Positions 17,690 through 26,752 of a stretch of 64,000 nt of DNA are shown here, one piece after another. The number at the start of each line of letters is the position of its first letter. Positions within the stretch are counted from its first letter, which is position 1. Location: assembly GCA_023416655.1 (NCBI GenBank), contig JAEZHK010000127.1:1-64000 (forward strand). The letters are read 5' to 3'. Below the pieces are notes generated by a model. That model saw only the letters and a program-made list of their open reading frames with translations. It was not told the DNA's origin and searched no databases. Position numbers and translations under genes: made by a program. This stretch comes from Bacillota bacterium. Lineage in GTDB: Bacteria; Bacillota; Clostridia; Christensenellales; Aristaeellaceae.

Positions 17690-18117
17690 TGGGTGTCAGG
17701 ATACATAGTCTTGATGCAATCCGCATCAGTTCGCATTTTCGGCATGTTCTTGTCGTCTTGTCTAATGCGCACGGAAACGCGCGCCGTGCGGTGGATGTGC
17801 GCAACAGCGCCCGTAAGCTCGCCCAATCGACGTGCGAGCCGAGGGTGGCTACGTCATTGCCGAGCCGTCGCGCCATGTAAACGGTCGGATATATGCTTGG
17901 GAGACCGCGCACATGCCGGAAGATGTTCCGCTCGCGCAGCTGCCCATGGGCTGGCTGAATGCGCTGACCGAACCCTTGCCACTCCACCTGCCCGGCAACT
18001 CGTTCCGCAGGCGCTCTTTTCGCTTCCTGATACGATCCGGAGGGGCAGCGCAACGACGTCCAATTCAAACTTGCCGCCTTGATGCGTGCAGGCGGCGTAC
18101 AAAGGTGGGCAGCTTAG
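17690..18117 (+). pseudogene. Decayed primase-polymerase (Prim-Pol plus PriCT) gene remnant
   Basis: Pieces of a bifunctional DNA primase/polymerase are readable in order on the plus strand but in alternating frames. RNSARKLA is read up to 17825. PIDVRAEGGYVIAEPSRHV, then NGRIYAWE and LAQLPMGWLNAL follow from 17823 in a second frame. EGQRNDVQFKLAALMRAGG at 18040-18096 returns to the first frame and ends in TAG at 18115. These match the conserved C-terminal half of the Prim-Pol domain and the following PriCT-like helix. The N-terminal catalytic part was not found. Such genes belong to prophages, plasmids and integrative elements, so this is a remnant of a mobile element. The family assignment rests on remembered motifs and has not been tested by search. 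Confidence 0.65.
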
Positions 18118-18234
18118 GCCCTCCTCTTGCATGGGCTTCAGTTGCACTTCCACCGTTGAGATAGGCGGGGCACTCGCCCCGAAGGTCGTTCCATTGTTCG
18201 GCAATTCCATTTTCCGCATTATCAGAAACAGGAA

Positions 18235-18264
18235 GCGGCGCGGGACGCAACAGGCCCGCGCCGC
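18235..18264 (-). terminator. Terminator-like hairpin after the GH4 gene
   Basis: A perfect 10-bp inverted repeat (GCGGCGCGGG at 18235-18244, CCCGCGCCGC at 18255-18264) lies 19 bases past the GH4 stop. On the minus strand it is followed by a T-rich TTCCTGTTTCT. It would end the glycan operon before the primase remnant. Confidence 0.65.
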
Positions 18265-18282
18265 AACCTTATCGCAGACGTA

Positions 18283-19611
18283 TTACCGGAACTTGGGCAG
18301 CCATTCTCCGTGGGCTTCGATCAATTCGTCCACCATCTTCACGATGTCGTCGATGGATAGCTCCGCACCGGTATGGGGATCCAGCATTGCGGCGTGGTAG
18401 ATGTGTTCCTTTTTCCTGGTTTTGGCCGCTTCGATGGTCAACAGCTGCGCGTTCACGTTGGTCATGTTCATCGCCGCCAGCTGCACCGGCAGCCGCCCCA
18501 CGCGGCAGGGCGCGATGCCCGAGCCGTCCACCAGGCATGGCACCTCCACGCAGGCGTCATCGGGCAGGTTTTCGATCAGGCCACCAACATTCAGCACATT
18601 GCCGCCGATCTTGTAGGGCTGGTTGGTGAGCATCGCCTGCATGATGTGGCTGGCGTACTCCGCGGAGCGCGGGTGGTCCAGCGTATCCTGGCTGAGCAGC
18701 TTCTCGCTCTCCGCCTTCCAGCCGTTGATCTGCTCCACGCAGCGCCGGGGGTACTCGTCCAGCGGGATCTGGAACCGCCCGATCAGTTCCGGATACCGCG
18801 CCTTGATGTAGAACGGGTTGTACTCGGCGTTGTGTTCCGAGGACTCGGTGCAGTAGTAGCCCAGCCTGTCGATGTAATCGTACCGCACGTAGTCGTGGAA
18901 CTTGCCGCCCTGAAGCGCCTTTTCCTTTGCGCGCCGCTTGATTTCCGGGTACAGGTCGTTGCCATGTTTGTCCCGAATCTCAAGCAGCCACGCCATGTGA
19001 TTAATGCCCGCGATCAGTTCTTTGTGGCCGGGCACCATTTCCTTCATGTCCAGATCCCGGAACAGGTGCTCCACGCACACCTGCACGCTGTGGCAGAGGC
19101 CTACGGTCTTCACACCGGTGTAGCGCTGCATATAGCCGGTCAGCATGGCCATGGGGTTGGTGTAGTTGAGCAGCCACGCGTCCGGGCAAACCGCCTCGAT
19201 ATCCCGGGCGAAGTCCTCCATCACAGGAATTGTTCGGAGCGCCCGCATGATGCCGCCGATGCCCAGCGTATCGGCGATGGTCTGGCGCAGACCGTACTTC
19301 TTGGGGATTTCAAAGTCAATGATGGTGCAGGGGTCGTAACCGCCGATCTGCACGGCGTTGACCACGAAGTCCGCGCCCCTCAGCGCCTCCCGGCGGTTAT
19401 CCACGCCCAAATAACTTTTGATGGCGGCGCCGGCGCCCAGCCCCTTGTCGATGGCCCGGATGATGCGCTCGCTCTCCGACAGGCGGATGCCGTCGATGTC
19501 GTAGAGCGAAATCTCAAGCCCATCCTCAACCAAGGCCTTGCTGGCCATGCAGTCGCCCAGAACGTTGCGCGAAAAGATCGTGCTGCCAGCGCCCAGAAAC
19601 GTGATTTTCAT
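18283..19611 (-). CDS. Family 4 glycosidase (alpha-galactosidase MelA-like)
   Basis: A 442-residue GH4 enzyme, which uses NAD+ and a divalent metal to cleave glycosides by oxidation at C3 and elimination. The nucleotide-binding motif GAGS is at residues 7-10, LLNYTNPMAM at 147-156, the metal-binding CHS at 173-175 and INHMAW at 203-208. CHS is the variant seen in alpha-galactosidases and alpha-glucuronidases, rather than the CDM or CNV variants of other GH4 subgroups. It has no signal peptide and acts in the cytoplasm on imported sugars. It is the last gene of the operon, 49 bases after the GH43 gene. Substrate is inferred. Confidence 0.85.
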   Translation of the reverse strand: MKITFLGAGSTIFSRNVLGDCMASKALVEDGLEISLYDIDGIRLSESERIIRAIDKGLGAGAAIKSYLGVDNRREALRGADFVVNAVQIGGYDPCTIIDFEIPKKYGLRQTIADTLGIGGIMRALRTIPVMEDFARDIEAVCPDAWLLNYTNPMAMLTGYMQRYTGVKTVGLCHSVQVCVEHLFRDLDMKEMVPGHKELIAGINHMAWLLEIRDKHGNDLYPEIKRRAKEKALQGGKFHDYVRYDYIDRLGYYCTESSEHNAEYNPFYIKARYPELIGRFQIPLDEYPRRCVEQINGWKAESEKLLSQDTLDHPRSAEYASHIMQAMLTNQPYKIGGNVLNVGGLIENLPDDACVEVPCLVDGSGIAPCRVGRLPVQLAAMNMTNVNAQLLTIEAAKTRKKEHIYHAAMLDPHTGAELSIDDIVKMVDELIEAHGEWLPKFR

Positions 19612-19660
19612 TGATGAATCTCCTCCAGTATTGCTGTTGGTCTCGCGAGACGCGCCAAAT

Positions 19661-21082
19661 TTATACCCCCAGCGCGATGACTTCGCAGAGCTCGCCCTCC
19701 GTTTGAATCGTCAGCTCCGAGGCTGTGACCGGCTCGAAGTGGAACCTGAAGCACGCGCCTGGCAGCTTTGGAAGTTCTGAAAGTTCGAACGTCAGCGTCT
19801 GGTCGCCGCCCAGCGAAAGGCTGCATTTGCCCGACGCGCCCGGCGCGGGGTAGATCAAAAGCGCCTGGACCGAAACTGGTTCGCTCCAACGGAAGGCCGC
19901 CTCGCCTTGAAACGACCGTCCGACTGGCCCGCCGAGCGGGCTTAGGCCATAGTCTCCGTCGCGAAGGCATTCCGCGGCCTGCCCATCGGACGCTGCTTTC
20001 GGAAGCAGGCTGCCTGCGCCAATCATTTCGAGGGGCTTGAGTTGCGGAAACAGCGTCGGGCCGTTCACATAGGGCGTCCCGTCGTCGAGGAACCCCATGC
20101 GGTCCAGGCACATCTGGCGGTTGGCCCCGGCCAGCTTGGGGTCCGTGTGCGTGTGGTAGACGATGAAGGTTTCCGCTCCCGTCGGCGTGGTCAAAAAGGC
20201 GTTGTGGCCCGGACCGGAAACGAGCGTTTCGCCGTCCCGCTCCACAAACCGCATCAGCGGGTTGCCCGCATCCTTTTTGTAAGGCCCCAGCGGGCTGTCC
20301 CCCACCGCGGTGCCGACGCCATATTCCTTCGAAGCATAGAAGTTGGCGCTGTAAAACAGGCAGTACCGGCCCGCGTTTTTGAGCACGATGGGGCCCTCGT
20401 TCCAGAGCCAGTCCGGCCCGGAGTCCTTTTCCCAAGCCTGATCCGGGCGGGTGAGCGCTACCGGTTCGCCGTCCAGCGCGGTCAGGTCGTCCTTGAGCCT
20501 GACGCCGTAGACATGGCTTTCATGCACGCCGTCCACCACGTTCTCGGAGCAGTCGCGGGCATAGAACAGGTAGGGCGTACCATCGTCATCCACGAAAAAG
20601 CTGGCGTCGATCACCGAGTAGCCGGGATCAAACAGCGGCTCAGGAGCGAGATCCAAATAGGGTCCCTGTGGATGGTCCGCGGCGGCGATGCCGATGCGCA
20701 TGCCATCCCACTTGCCCTTGCAGCGCGCCGAGTAGAACAGGTAGTAGCGGCCCTTGTAGGGGTAAATCTCCGGCGCCCAGAAGTTCCCGCGCGACCAGGA
20801 TTCCTTGGAACGGCTGTAGGCGGGCTCTTCCTGGCAGACCCAGTTCACCAGGTCTTCGCTGCGCCAGATCCGGTAGCCAAAGGCGGACGACGTGGCGACG
20901 CACCAGTAAGCGCCCTCCGCGAAAAAAATCTGCGGGTCGCCGATGTCCCGGATGCCGGAGGGGTTCGAATAATACCAGTCTTCGAATTGTTCCACCGGCA
21001 ATAGCCGCAGTCCCTCCGCCGAAGCAGGCGTGCACGCCATCACAAAGCACAGCGCCAGTTGAAGCGCCAACAACCTTCGCAT
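19661..21082 (-). CDS. Secreted family 43 glycosidase (xylosidase/arabinofuranosidase-like)
   Basis: A 473-residue protein with a signal peptide (MRRLLALQLALCFVM, ending near ACTPASA|EG) and a GH43 five-bladed propeller. The catalytic triad can be placed: Asp49 in RDIGDPQIFF (base), Asp159 in SVIDASFFVDDDG (pKa modulator), and Glu229 in LWNEGPIVL (acid). The last ~110 residues form a separate beta-rich region. ATG 21082 is chosen over an upstream ATG at 21121, which falls inside the terminator hairpin of the gene before; AGGAGAAGAGGG precedes 21082. The cysteine in VMAC could act as a weak lipobox. Likely substrates are arabinose- or xylose-containing glycans. Confidence 0.85.
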   Translation of the reverse strand: MRRLLALQLALCFVMACTPASAEGLRLLPVEQFEDWYYSNPSGIRDIGDPQIFFAEGAYWCVATSSAFGYRIWRSEDLVNWVCQEEPAYSRSKESWSRGNFWAPEIYPYKGRYYLFYSARCKGKWDGMRIGIAAADHPQGPYLDLAPEPLFDPGYSVIDASFFVDDDGTPYLFYARDCSENVVDGVHESHVYGVRLKDDLTALDGEPVALTRPDQAWEKDSGPDWLWNEGPIVLKNAGRYCLFYSANFYASKEYGVGTAVGDSPLGPYKKDAGNPLMRFVERDGETLVSGPGHNAFLTTPTGAETFIVYHTHTDPKLAGANRQMCLDRMGFLDDGTPYVNGPTLFPQLKPLEMIGAGSLLPKAASDGQAAECLRDGDYGLSPLGGPVGRSFQGEAAFRWSEPVSVQALLIYPAPGASGKCSLSLGGDQTLTFELSELPKLPGACFRFHFEPVTASELTIQTEGELCEVIALGV

Positions 21083-21100
21083 TGATAACCCTCTTCTCCT

Positions 21101-21127
21101 AAAAGGAGGGCGGGCTTTCACCCGCCC
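21101..21127 (-). terminator. Intrinsic terminator after the MDR dehydrogenase gene
   Basis: Read on the minus strand, a 7-bp perfect GC stem (GGGCGGG/CCCGCCC, 21108-21127) with a 6-base loop is followed by TCCTTTT. It lies 16 bases past the dehydrogenase stop and just before the GH43 ribosome site. The downstream glycosidases may therefore be expressed at a lower level or by read-through. Confidence 0.7.
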
Positions 21128-21142
21128 CCGGTCGCGTCGGGC

Positions 21143-22183
21143 TTAAAAATCCACGCCCATTTTCACGCTTTCATTGGGATTCTGTTCGATGTGCATGTAC
21201 ATATCAGCCGCCTGCTCAAAGGGCACCACCGGATCGACGATGTTTTCGCACTTGAGCTGCCCGCTGCAGAGCATGTCCCAGCACACCTTGCACATGCGCG
21301 CAAAATCCCAGCGCGGGTAGTCCCGGTTTGGCTCGGAGCAGGCGCGGGAGAGCAGAATGTTGGGCTGGTTGAAGTGCGCCTCTCGCCCAAGGTCCAGAGC
21401 GCCGTGGCACTCCTTGTACCAGCCGACCACCGCGATGTTGCCAGCGTATGCGCAGCCGCGGATGGCCGCCTGCAGTGCGGAATAGCTCCCCGAAGTCTCG
21501 AGGATCACGTCCGCGCCGCGCTTGCCGGTGAGCTTTCTGATTTCCAGCCCCGCGTCGCAGGCGCTGGGGTCCAGCGCCACGTCGGCGCCGTTTTCCAGCG
21601 CGGCTTTCCGACGTTTTTCGATCGGGTCGCACACGATCACCATCGCCGCGCCCGAAAGCTTGGCCATCTGCGCCGCGATCAACCCGATCGCGCCCAGGCC
21701 CATCACCGCCACGTTGTCGCCGAGGCGCACATGCCCGTCGCGGATGCCGCCCAGCGCGAACTGCGCCGGGTCGTAGCAAACCGCCTGCTTCCAGGTCATG
21801 CCCTCGAGCATGGGACGGCAGTTGCCCGGATCGGTGGTGTGGGTGGGTTTCAGCGGCCCGTAGCCCGACACGCGCTGGCCGACCTTGAGGTCCGCCTTGA
21901 CGTCCGCGCCAATTTCCGTGATGGTGCCGACCCAGATATTGCCGGGCCGGAACCCGAACGGGCGCTTTTTCGCCTCCTCGTCGGGCAGAAAGCACATCCA
22001 TTCCTCGTCGTAGCGGTTCTCCATGAACGGATCCTCGCCGCGGAAGTGGGTGAACTCCGTGCCGTGCTTGGGCGCGGCGTGCTCCACCTGTACCCGGACT
22101 TTGTTCGCCGGGATGGGGCCGTCCGTGTACGCCCTGTAGCCGAGTTTCCTGGGTTCGGAGCCGAAAATTTCCTTAAGCTGCAT
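21143..22183 (-). CDS. Medium-chain dehydrogenase/reductase (zinc-type fold, zinc ligands not evident)
   Basis: A 346-residue MDR-family oxidoreductase. An N-terminal GroES-like domain is followed by a Rossmann domain with VMGLGAIGLIAAQMAKLSGA and an acidic VCDPIEKRRKAAL helix, suggesting NAD(P)-dependent oxidation of a polyol or sugar. The position of the usual catalytic-zinc cysteine (CGSD in typical members) reads APKHGTEF, and the four-cysteine structural zinc lobe is missing. It may be zinc-independent, or use another metal geometry. ATG 22183 has TGAGGA about 10 bases upstream. It follows two sugar permeases in the same operon, so the substrate is probably derived from the imported sugar. 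Confidence 0.8.
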   Translation of the reverse strand: MQLKEIFGSEPRKLGYRAYTDGPIPANKVRVQVEHAAPKHGTEFTHFRGEDPFMENRYDEEWMCFLPDEEAKKRPFGFRPGNIWVGTITEIGADVKADLKVGQRVSGYGPLKPTHTTDPGNCRPMLEGMTWKQAVCYDPAQFALGGIRDGHVRLGDNVAVMGLGAIGLIAAQMAKLSGAAMVIVCDPIEKRRKAALENGADVALDPSACDAGLEIRKLTGKRGADVILETSGSYSALQAAIRGCAYAGNIAVVGWYKECHGALDLGREAHFNQPNILLSRACSEPNRDYPRWDFARMCKVCWDMLCSGQLKCENIVDPVVPFEQAADMYMHIEQNPNESVKMGVDF

Positions 22184-22218
22184 GTGGTTTTCCTCAATTC
22201 TTGTTGAATTTTCTGGGA

Positions 22219-23082
22219 TCAGCCCTTGATGCCGGTCAGGGCGATTCCTCCGATGATGTACTTCTGCGCCACCGCGAACAGGATCAGCGAAGGCACCATC
22301 GCGACCGCCGAGGCGGCCATGAGCAGCTGCCACTCGGTGCGGATCTTGCCCTGAAACAGCGACAGGCCCAGAGATACCGTGTAGAGCTCGGAATCGCGCA
22401 GGTAGAGCAGCGGGCCCATGAAATCGTTCCAGGCGTCCATGAACTGGAACACCACGATCGCGGTGACCGCCGGGATGGTGAGCGGGAACAGCACGCGCAG
22501 GAAGATGCCCCAGTTGGTGCAGCCGTCCAGCTTCGCGGCCTCGTCCAGATCCCGCGGCAGCGTCATGTAGAACTGCCTGAGGAGGAATGTGTTGTACGGC
22601 GTGGCAAACAGCATCGGCACGATCAGCGGCAGCCAGCTGTTCATCCACCCGATCTTGGTGAACACCACAAACGACGGGATCATGGTCACGATGCCGGGCA
22701 GCATGAGCGTCGACAGCATCACCATGAACAGCGCGTTCCGCCCGGGGAACTTGAGCCGCGCAAAAGAGAACGCCACGATCGAACAGGCGACGACCTGCCC
22801 CGCGATGCGGCAAAACGCGATGAAGAAGGTGTTGGCAAAGTAGCGCCCAAAGGGCAGCACGGTCAGCGCGCGGGTATAGTTCTCCCAGTGGAAGGTGGAT
22901 GGGATCCAGATCACCGGGAACGAGAAGATCTCGGCCTTGCTCTTGAGCGATGTGGACAGCATCCAGAAGAAGGGGATCAGAAACATCAGCGAGCCCAGCG
23001 CCAGAATGACGAAGCACGCGATGGACGCAAGGCGCTTCCTGCGCTTGATGCTGCCGTGGTAGCCGGCTTTTGCGTCGGTCAT
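22219..23082 (-). CDS. Carbohydrate ABC transporter permease (MalG type)
   Basis: A 287-residue inner-membrane permease with about six spans. The EAA loop, which contacts the ATPase, reads LDEAAKLDGCTNWGIFLRVLFPL, beginning near residue 190, and the protein ends in the usual IIGGIALTGIKG. It overlaps the partner permease gene by four bases. No ATPase gene is in the operon, as is common for CUT1 sugar importers that share a MsmK-type ATPase encoded elsewhere. Confidence 0.9.
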   Translation of the reverse strand: MTDAKAGYHGSIKRRKRLASIACFVILALGSLMFLIPFFWMLSTSLKSKAEIFSFPVIWIPSTFHWENYTRALTVLPFGRYFANTFFIAFCRIAGQVVACSIVAFSFARLKFPGRNALFMVMLSTLMLPGIVTMIPSFVVFTKIGWMNSWLPLIVPMLFATPYNTFLLRQFYMTLPRDLDEAAKLDGCTNWGIFLRVLFPLTIPAVTAIVVFQFMDAWNDFMGPLLYLRDSELYTVSLGLSLFQGKIRTEWQLLMAASAVAMVPSLILFAVAQKYIIGGIALTGIKG

Positions 23083-24002
23083 CTGTGCTCATCTCCCCCC
23101 TCGTAGTAGACCCAGCTGGAGCTCTTGAACAAAAGCAGTGTCATGACCAGCGCGATGAAGAACACCACCCAGCTCAGCGCGGAGGCATACCCGATGGTGT
23201 AATCCTGAAACGCCTTGCCGTATAGATAAAACACAAGTGTCTGCGTGGTTCGCGCGGGGCCGCCGTTGGTCATCACGCGGAACAGCACATATTCCTGAAG
23301 CGAGCCAATCACGCCCGTGATCACAAAGTAGAAGATGGTTGGCGTGATCATCGGGAAGGTGATGTGCCGGAAGCGGTGCCAGGCATTGGCGCCGTCGATG
23401 GTGGCGGCTTCATAGTAGCTCTCCGGCACGCCCTGCAGCGCTGCCAGGAACAGGATCATGCCGCCGCCCACGCCCCAGCAAGCGCGGATCACGATGGCCC
23501 ACATCGCCCAAGCCTTGTCGTTAAGCCACGCAGGCCCTTGGATACCGAGGTAGCTGAGCATGGTGTTGATCACGCCGAAATCCGGATTGAACATCCACAT
23601 CCAAAGCATCGCGACCGCCACGCCCGGCAACACCGACGGCAGGTAGTACACAATGCGGAAAAACAGGATGCCCTTGGTCCGCTGGTTGAGCATCATCGCG
23701 ATGGCCAGCCCCAGCGCGGTGGTGGCCGGCACGACCACGACGGTGTAGCGGAACGTGTTCCACAGCGCGTTCTTCACCAGCGGATCCCGGAGGATGTTGA
23801 GATAGTTCTCTACCCCCGCCCAGCGGATCGGCGTCAGAATGTCCCAGTAGCAGAAACTCAGGCCCACCGCGGCGCAAAGCGGAAGCAGCGTAAACGCCAG
23901 AAACCCGATCAGCCACGGCAGAATGCCAATGTACCCGTCGATCGCCTCTCGCCTTGCGAGCGGGCTCATCCTGCGCCGAGCGGGCTTTGCCACTGCGGTC
24001 AT
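23079..24002 (-). CDS. Carbohydrate ABC transporter permease (MalF type)
   Basis: A 307-residue permease of the UgpA/MalF group with a cytoplasmic N-terminal arginine-rich tail, about six membrane spans and an EAA loop around SYYEAATIDGANAWHRF, the ATPase contact site. It pairs with the MalG-type permease immediately downstream and with the solute-binding protein 77 bases upstream. Confidence 0.9.
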   Translation of the reverse strand: MTAVAKPARRRMSPLARREAIDGYIGILPWLIGFLAFTLLPLCAAVGLSFCYWDILTPIRWAGVENYLNILRDPLVKNALWNTFRYTVVVVPATTALGLAIAMMLNQRTKGILFFRIVYYLPSVLPGVAVAMLWMWMFNPDFGVINTMLSYLGIQGPAWLNDKAWAMWAIVIRACWGVGGGMILFLAALQGVPESYYEAATIDGANAWHRFRHITFPMITPTIFYFVITGVIGSLQEYVLFRVMTNGGPARTTQTLVFYLYGKAFQDYTIGYASALSWVVFFIALVMTLLLFKSSSWVYYEGGDEHR

Positions 24003-24079
24003 CGGTCATCTCCTCCTTGTGTAGGCGAAGCGAAGGGGGCGAGCCGCCTTCGCGCCGCCCCCCGTCAACCGCTCGATAC

Positions 24080-25390
24080 TTATTTGCCAGCCTGGCGGAT
24101 ATAATCCTCGATGCCCATGTCGATTTCCTCGGCGGCCATGTCCAGCGTCTCCTGAACGTCGGCCTGGTTGAACATGATTTCCTCCCAAGCGACATCCCAG
24201 CCGTCGTGTACCGGCGGGCTGTACACGCCAACCCAATCGGCCGGGCGGCGCCACCAGGGCGCGAGCTTGGTCTGGCGGCTCTCGTCGAGCTGCGCGAAGA
24301 ACACGCTGTCCAGCGGATCCTTGTCAAAGCTCAGTTCCTCGGCCACCTGCTTGACGCAGGGGAAGAAGAAGTGGGTCTCAGCCAGGAGCCTGCTGCCCTC
24401 CGGGCCGAAGGCGAACTTCAGGAAGTCCCAGGCCTCGTCCGGGTGCTTGGTGGTCGCGGCGATCGACCAGCTGGGCGCGGAGGCGTAGGTCCAGCTCTTG
24501 CCGTCCAGGCCCACCGGCATGGAGACCGCGCCGATGTTCATCTCCGCCTCCAGGAAGTCGCCCACCGCGTAGCGCTCAACGGCCATCATGCCCAGCTTGC
24601 CCAGCATGAAGATGTTGCCGGAGCCGCCTTCCTGCTCGGTGCCGCCGAAGCTCTCGAGCTGCTGCGGCGTGGGGGCGCAGTTGTCGACAAAGATCATGTC
24701 CTGAATGTACTGCATGAATTTCGCGGTGCCTTCGGAATTGATGAAACCCGTCGCCATGGTGGCGTCCTCGTTGCACATGTCGCCGCCGAAGGACCACAGC
24801 ATGTTGAAGAGGCTCCAGATCTCCGGCAGGATCACGCCGTACTGCTTCTTCTCGGGCACGGTGAGCTTTTTGGCGGTCTCGCGCAGATCCTCCAGCGTCC
24901 AGCCCTCCTGGGGATAGGCCACGCCCGCTTCGTCAAACAGGTCCTTGTTGTACACGATCGCCAGCGAGAAGATGTCGCGCGGCAGCGCGTAGTACTTGTC
25001 CTGATACTTGCACATATAGTCCATGTAGGGCTGGTAGTAAATCTCCTCGGGCTTGAAGCCGTCGCGCTCCATGTACGGCGTCAGATCCAGGAACATGTTC
25101 GAGGTCACGCCGTTGGCCAGCACCGCCTCGATGTAGATGTCCGGCGCCTGGCCCGCGGCCTGCGCGCTCTTGAGCTTCTCATCGTACTGATCGGTGTAGG
25201 AGGAGATGCGGATGTCCACATTCGGGTGCTCTGCCTCATAGGCTGCGGCGACCTTCTCATAGATCTCCACCAGGGTGGCCACGTCCGTAACCCACCAGTC
25301 CAGGGTGATCTTTTCTTCGGCCATCGCCACCGGTGCGGCCATGCCGACGAGCAGGCAAGCCATGATGAGTACCGCCAGAATCTTCCTCAT
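24080..25390 (-). CDS. Extracellular sugar-binding protein (CUT1 family)
   Basis: A 436-residue family 1 solute-binding protein. The leader MRKILAVLIMACLLVGM ends in APVAMA|EEK, a signal-peptidase-I site; the cysteine at residue 12 sits too early in the hydrophobic core to be a convincing lipobox. The mature protein begins ITLDWWVTDVATL and has the mixed alpha/beta pattern of the family. ATG 25390 has AAAGGAGA eight bases upstream. It supplies the two permeases downstream. Substrate is unknown; the neighbouring GH43 and GH4 enzymes suggest an oligosaccharide. Confidence 0.88.
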   Translation of the reverse strand: MRKILAVLIMACLLVGMAAPVAMAEEKITLDWWVTDVATLVEIYEKVAAAYEAEHPNVDIRISSYTDQYDEKLKSAQAAGQAPDIYIEAVLANGVTSNMFLDLTPYMERDGFKPEEIYYQPYMDYMCKYQDKYYALPRDIFSLAIVYNKDLFDEAGVAYPQEGWTLEDLRETAKKLTVPEKKQYGVILPEIWSLFNMLWSFGGDMCNEDATMATGFINSEGTAKFMQYIQDMIFVDNCAPTPQQLESFGGTEQEGGSGNIFMLGKLGMMAVERYAVGDFLEAEMNIGAVSMPVGLDGKSWTYASAPSWSIAATTKHPDEAWDFLKFAFGPEGSRLLAETHFFFPCVKQVAEELSFDKDPLDSVFFAQLDESRQTKLAPWWRRPADWVGVYSPPVHDGWDVAWEEIMFNQADVQETLDMAAEEIDMGIEDYIRQAGK

Positions 25391-25451
25391 GGATACAGTC
25401 TCCTTTCGATGCATGTGCTTTGCGCTATTTCCGTGCGCCTTCGCGCAGGGA

Positions 25452-26447
25452 TTACAACTGGATGGTCTTCCCGCCCTCGCGGGACGACTGCGTCGCGCCC
25501 GCCACCAGGCGCAGGCCGCTGAATCCGTCGGTAATGGGCGTGATTTCGGGTTTCTCGCCGCGCACCACGGCCATGAAGTACTCGTCCTCGTCGAAGGTCA
25601 CTTCAGTTTTGAAATCGAGGATCTCCTCGCGGTTGCCCTCCTTGGTGAAGGTCAGCTTGCCGTGGTCGTGGTCGAAGAAGTCTGCCACCAGGTTTTCAAA
25701 CACGACGCGGAAGTGGCCGTCCCAGCGCCCGGGGATCGCGCAGTTGCTGCCGGTGATCGTGCCCAGCGCGCCGGACCGGAACCGGATCGCCACCGCGCTG
25801 GTGTCCTCCACCGTGTAGCCCGGAACAGTCGTATGGCACAGGTTGGTCACAAAGCCGGTTACGCTTGCGGCATCGCCCATGAGGTAGAGCGCCATGTCGT
25901 AGAGATGAATGATCTGCTCGAGCACCTGCCCGCCGCTCTTGTTCACGTCGATCCACCAGGGGGTGTGCAGGCTATTGCACTCATAGTTGGCGCTGTACAG
26001 CGTGGGGCGCCCGGCGGTTCCATCTTCGATGAGCTGCCTGAGGCGCTTGACCGCGCCGCCAAAGCGCATATGATAGCCGATTTGGGTCTTGACGCCCGAT
26101 GTGCGGACGGCGTCTACCATGCTCTGCCCGCGTTCCACGCTGATGGCGATGGGTTTCTCCTCGAAGATGTGGATGCCCCGCAAGGCCGCCTTTTCGAGCT
26201 GCCCGCTGTGCGCAAACGGCGGCAGGCAGACGTAGAGCACGTCCATCGGAGCGGCGTCCAGCATCGTGTCAAAATCGCTGAACACCGGGTAGACCGTACC
26301 ATTCGCCTCGTTGTAATGAACGGCATCGTCAATAGGCCAGGAGCACAGGGCCACGATTTCAACCGCCGGCAGCTTTCTCAGCCGCGCGGCGTGCGCTCGC
26401 CCCATATTGCCCATCCCCAGCATCCCAACCCGAATCAACTTCTGCAT
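25452..26447 (-). CDS. Gfo/Idh/MocA-family oxidoreductase
   Basis: A 331-residue NAD(P)-dependent sugar oxidoreductase. The N-terminal Rossmann motif is GMLGMGNMGRAH, and the EKP motif of the family appears as IFEEKPIAIS. The C-terminal half is the beta-sheet substrate domain. ATG 26447 has GGAG nine bases upstream and is preferred over an earlier in-frame start. It is the first structural gene of the operon, preceding the binding protein by 61 bases. Members oxidise sugars, inositols or glycosides, often at C3; the substrate here is not identifiable. Confidence 0.87.
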   Translation of the reverse strand: MQKLIRVGMLGMGNMGRAHAARLRKLPAVEIVALCSWPIDDAVHYNEANGTVYPVFSDFDTMLDAAPMDVLYVCLPPFAHSGQLEKAALRGIHIFEEKPIAISVERGQSMVDAVRTSGVKTQIGYHMRFGGAVKRLRQLIEDGTAGRPTLYSANYECNSLHTPWWIDVNKSGGQVLEQIIHLYDMALYLMGDAASVTGFVTNLCHTTVPGYTVEDTSAVAIRFRSGALGTITGSNCAIPGRWDGHFRVVFENLVADFFDHDHGKLTFTKEGNREEILDFKTEVTFDEDEYFMAVVRGEKPEITPITDGFSGLRLVAGATQSSREGGKTIQL

Positions 26448-26489
26448 AAATGCACGCTCCGTCCATTTGTAAATCAAAGCACTCACAAA

Positions 26490-26516
26490 CTGTAATAATA
26501 CTATATCTGTTTACAG
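26490..26516. promoter_or_regulatory. Inverted repeat in the regulatory gap before the glycan operon
   Basis: CTGTAA (26490-26495) and TTACAG (26511-26516) form a 6-bp inverted repeat with a 15-base spacer, inside the 305-bp AT-rich gap 26448-26752. A related ACAGTTTTACAG occurs at 26552-26563. They could be binding sites of the adjacent AraC protein. No convincing gene is seen in the gap. Confidence 0.35.
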
Positions 26517-26752
26517 AATGAAAAGCAATAACACCATCACACTCAAATATCACAGTTTTACAGTTTTTCGGCTCGGCGAATATACGCCCGAGATCATCAT
26601 GATAAACGGATATACTCCCCGAACACTTTCAAGCTTTTTGCACAATTTTATTGCCGCTGCACGTAAAACAAATGTGGATTGTTTTGGATTTCTCTCCATC
26701 ACATTCCACATGTCAGGCATCCAGCCATCTGTACATCCGAAAAACCGGATCT

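Noticed and set aside
17682..18219. Minus-strand open frames of 121-128 residues upstream of cas3
   Set aside because: They are antisense to the better-supported primase-polymerase motifs and show no domain of their own.
21143..23092. A 649-residue frame joining a permease region to the MDR dehydrogenase
   Set aside because: Only the last 346 residues match a family; the front part is out of frame with the real permease gene, and a ribosome site marks ATG 22183 as the true start.
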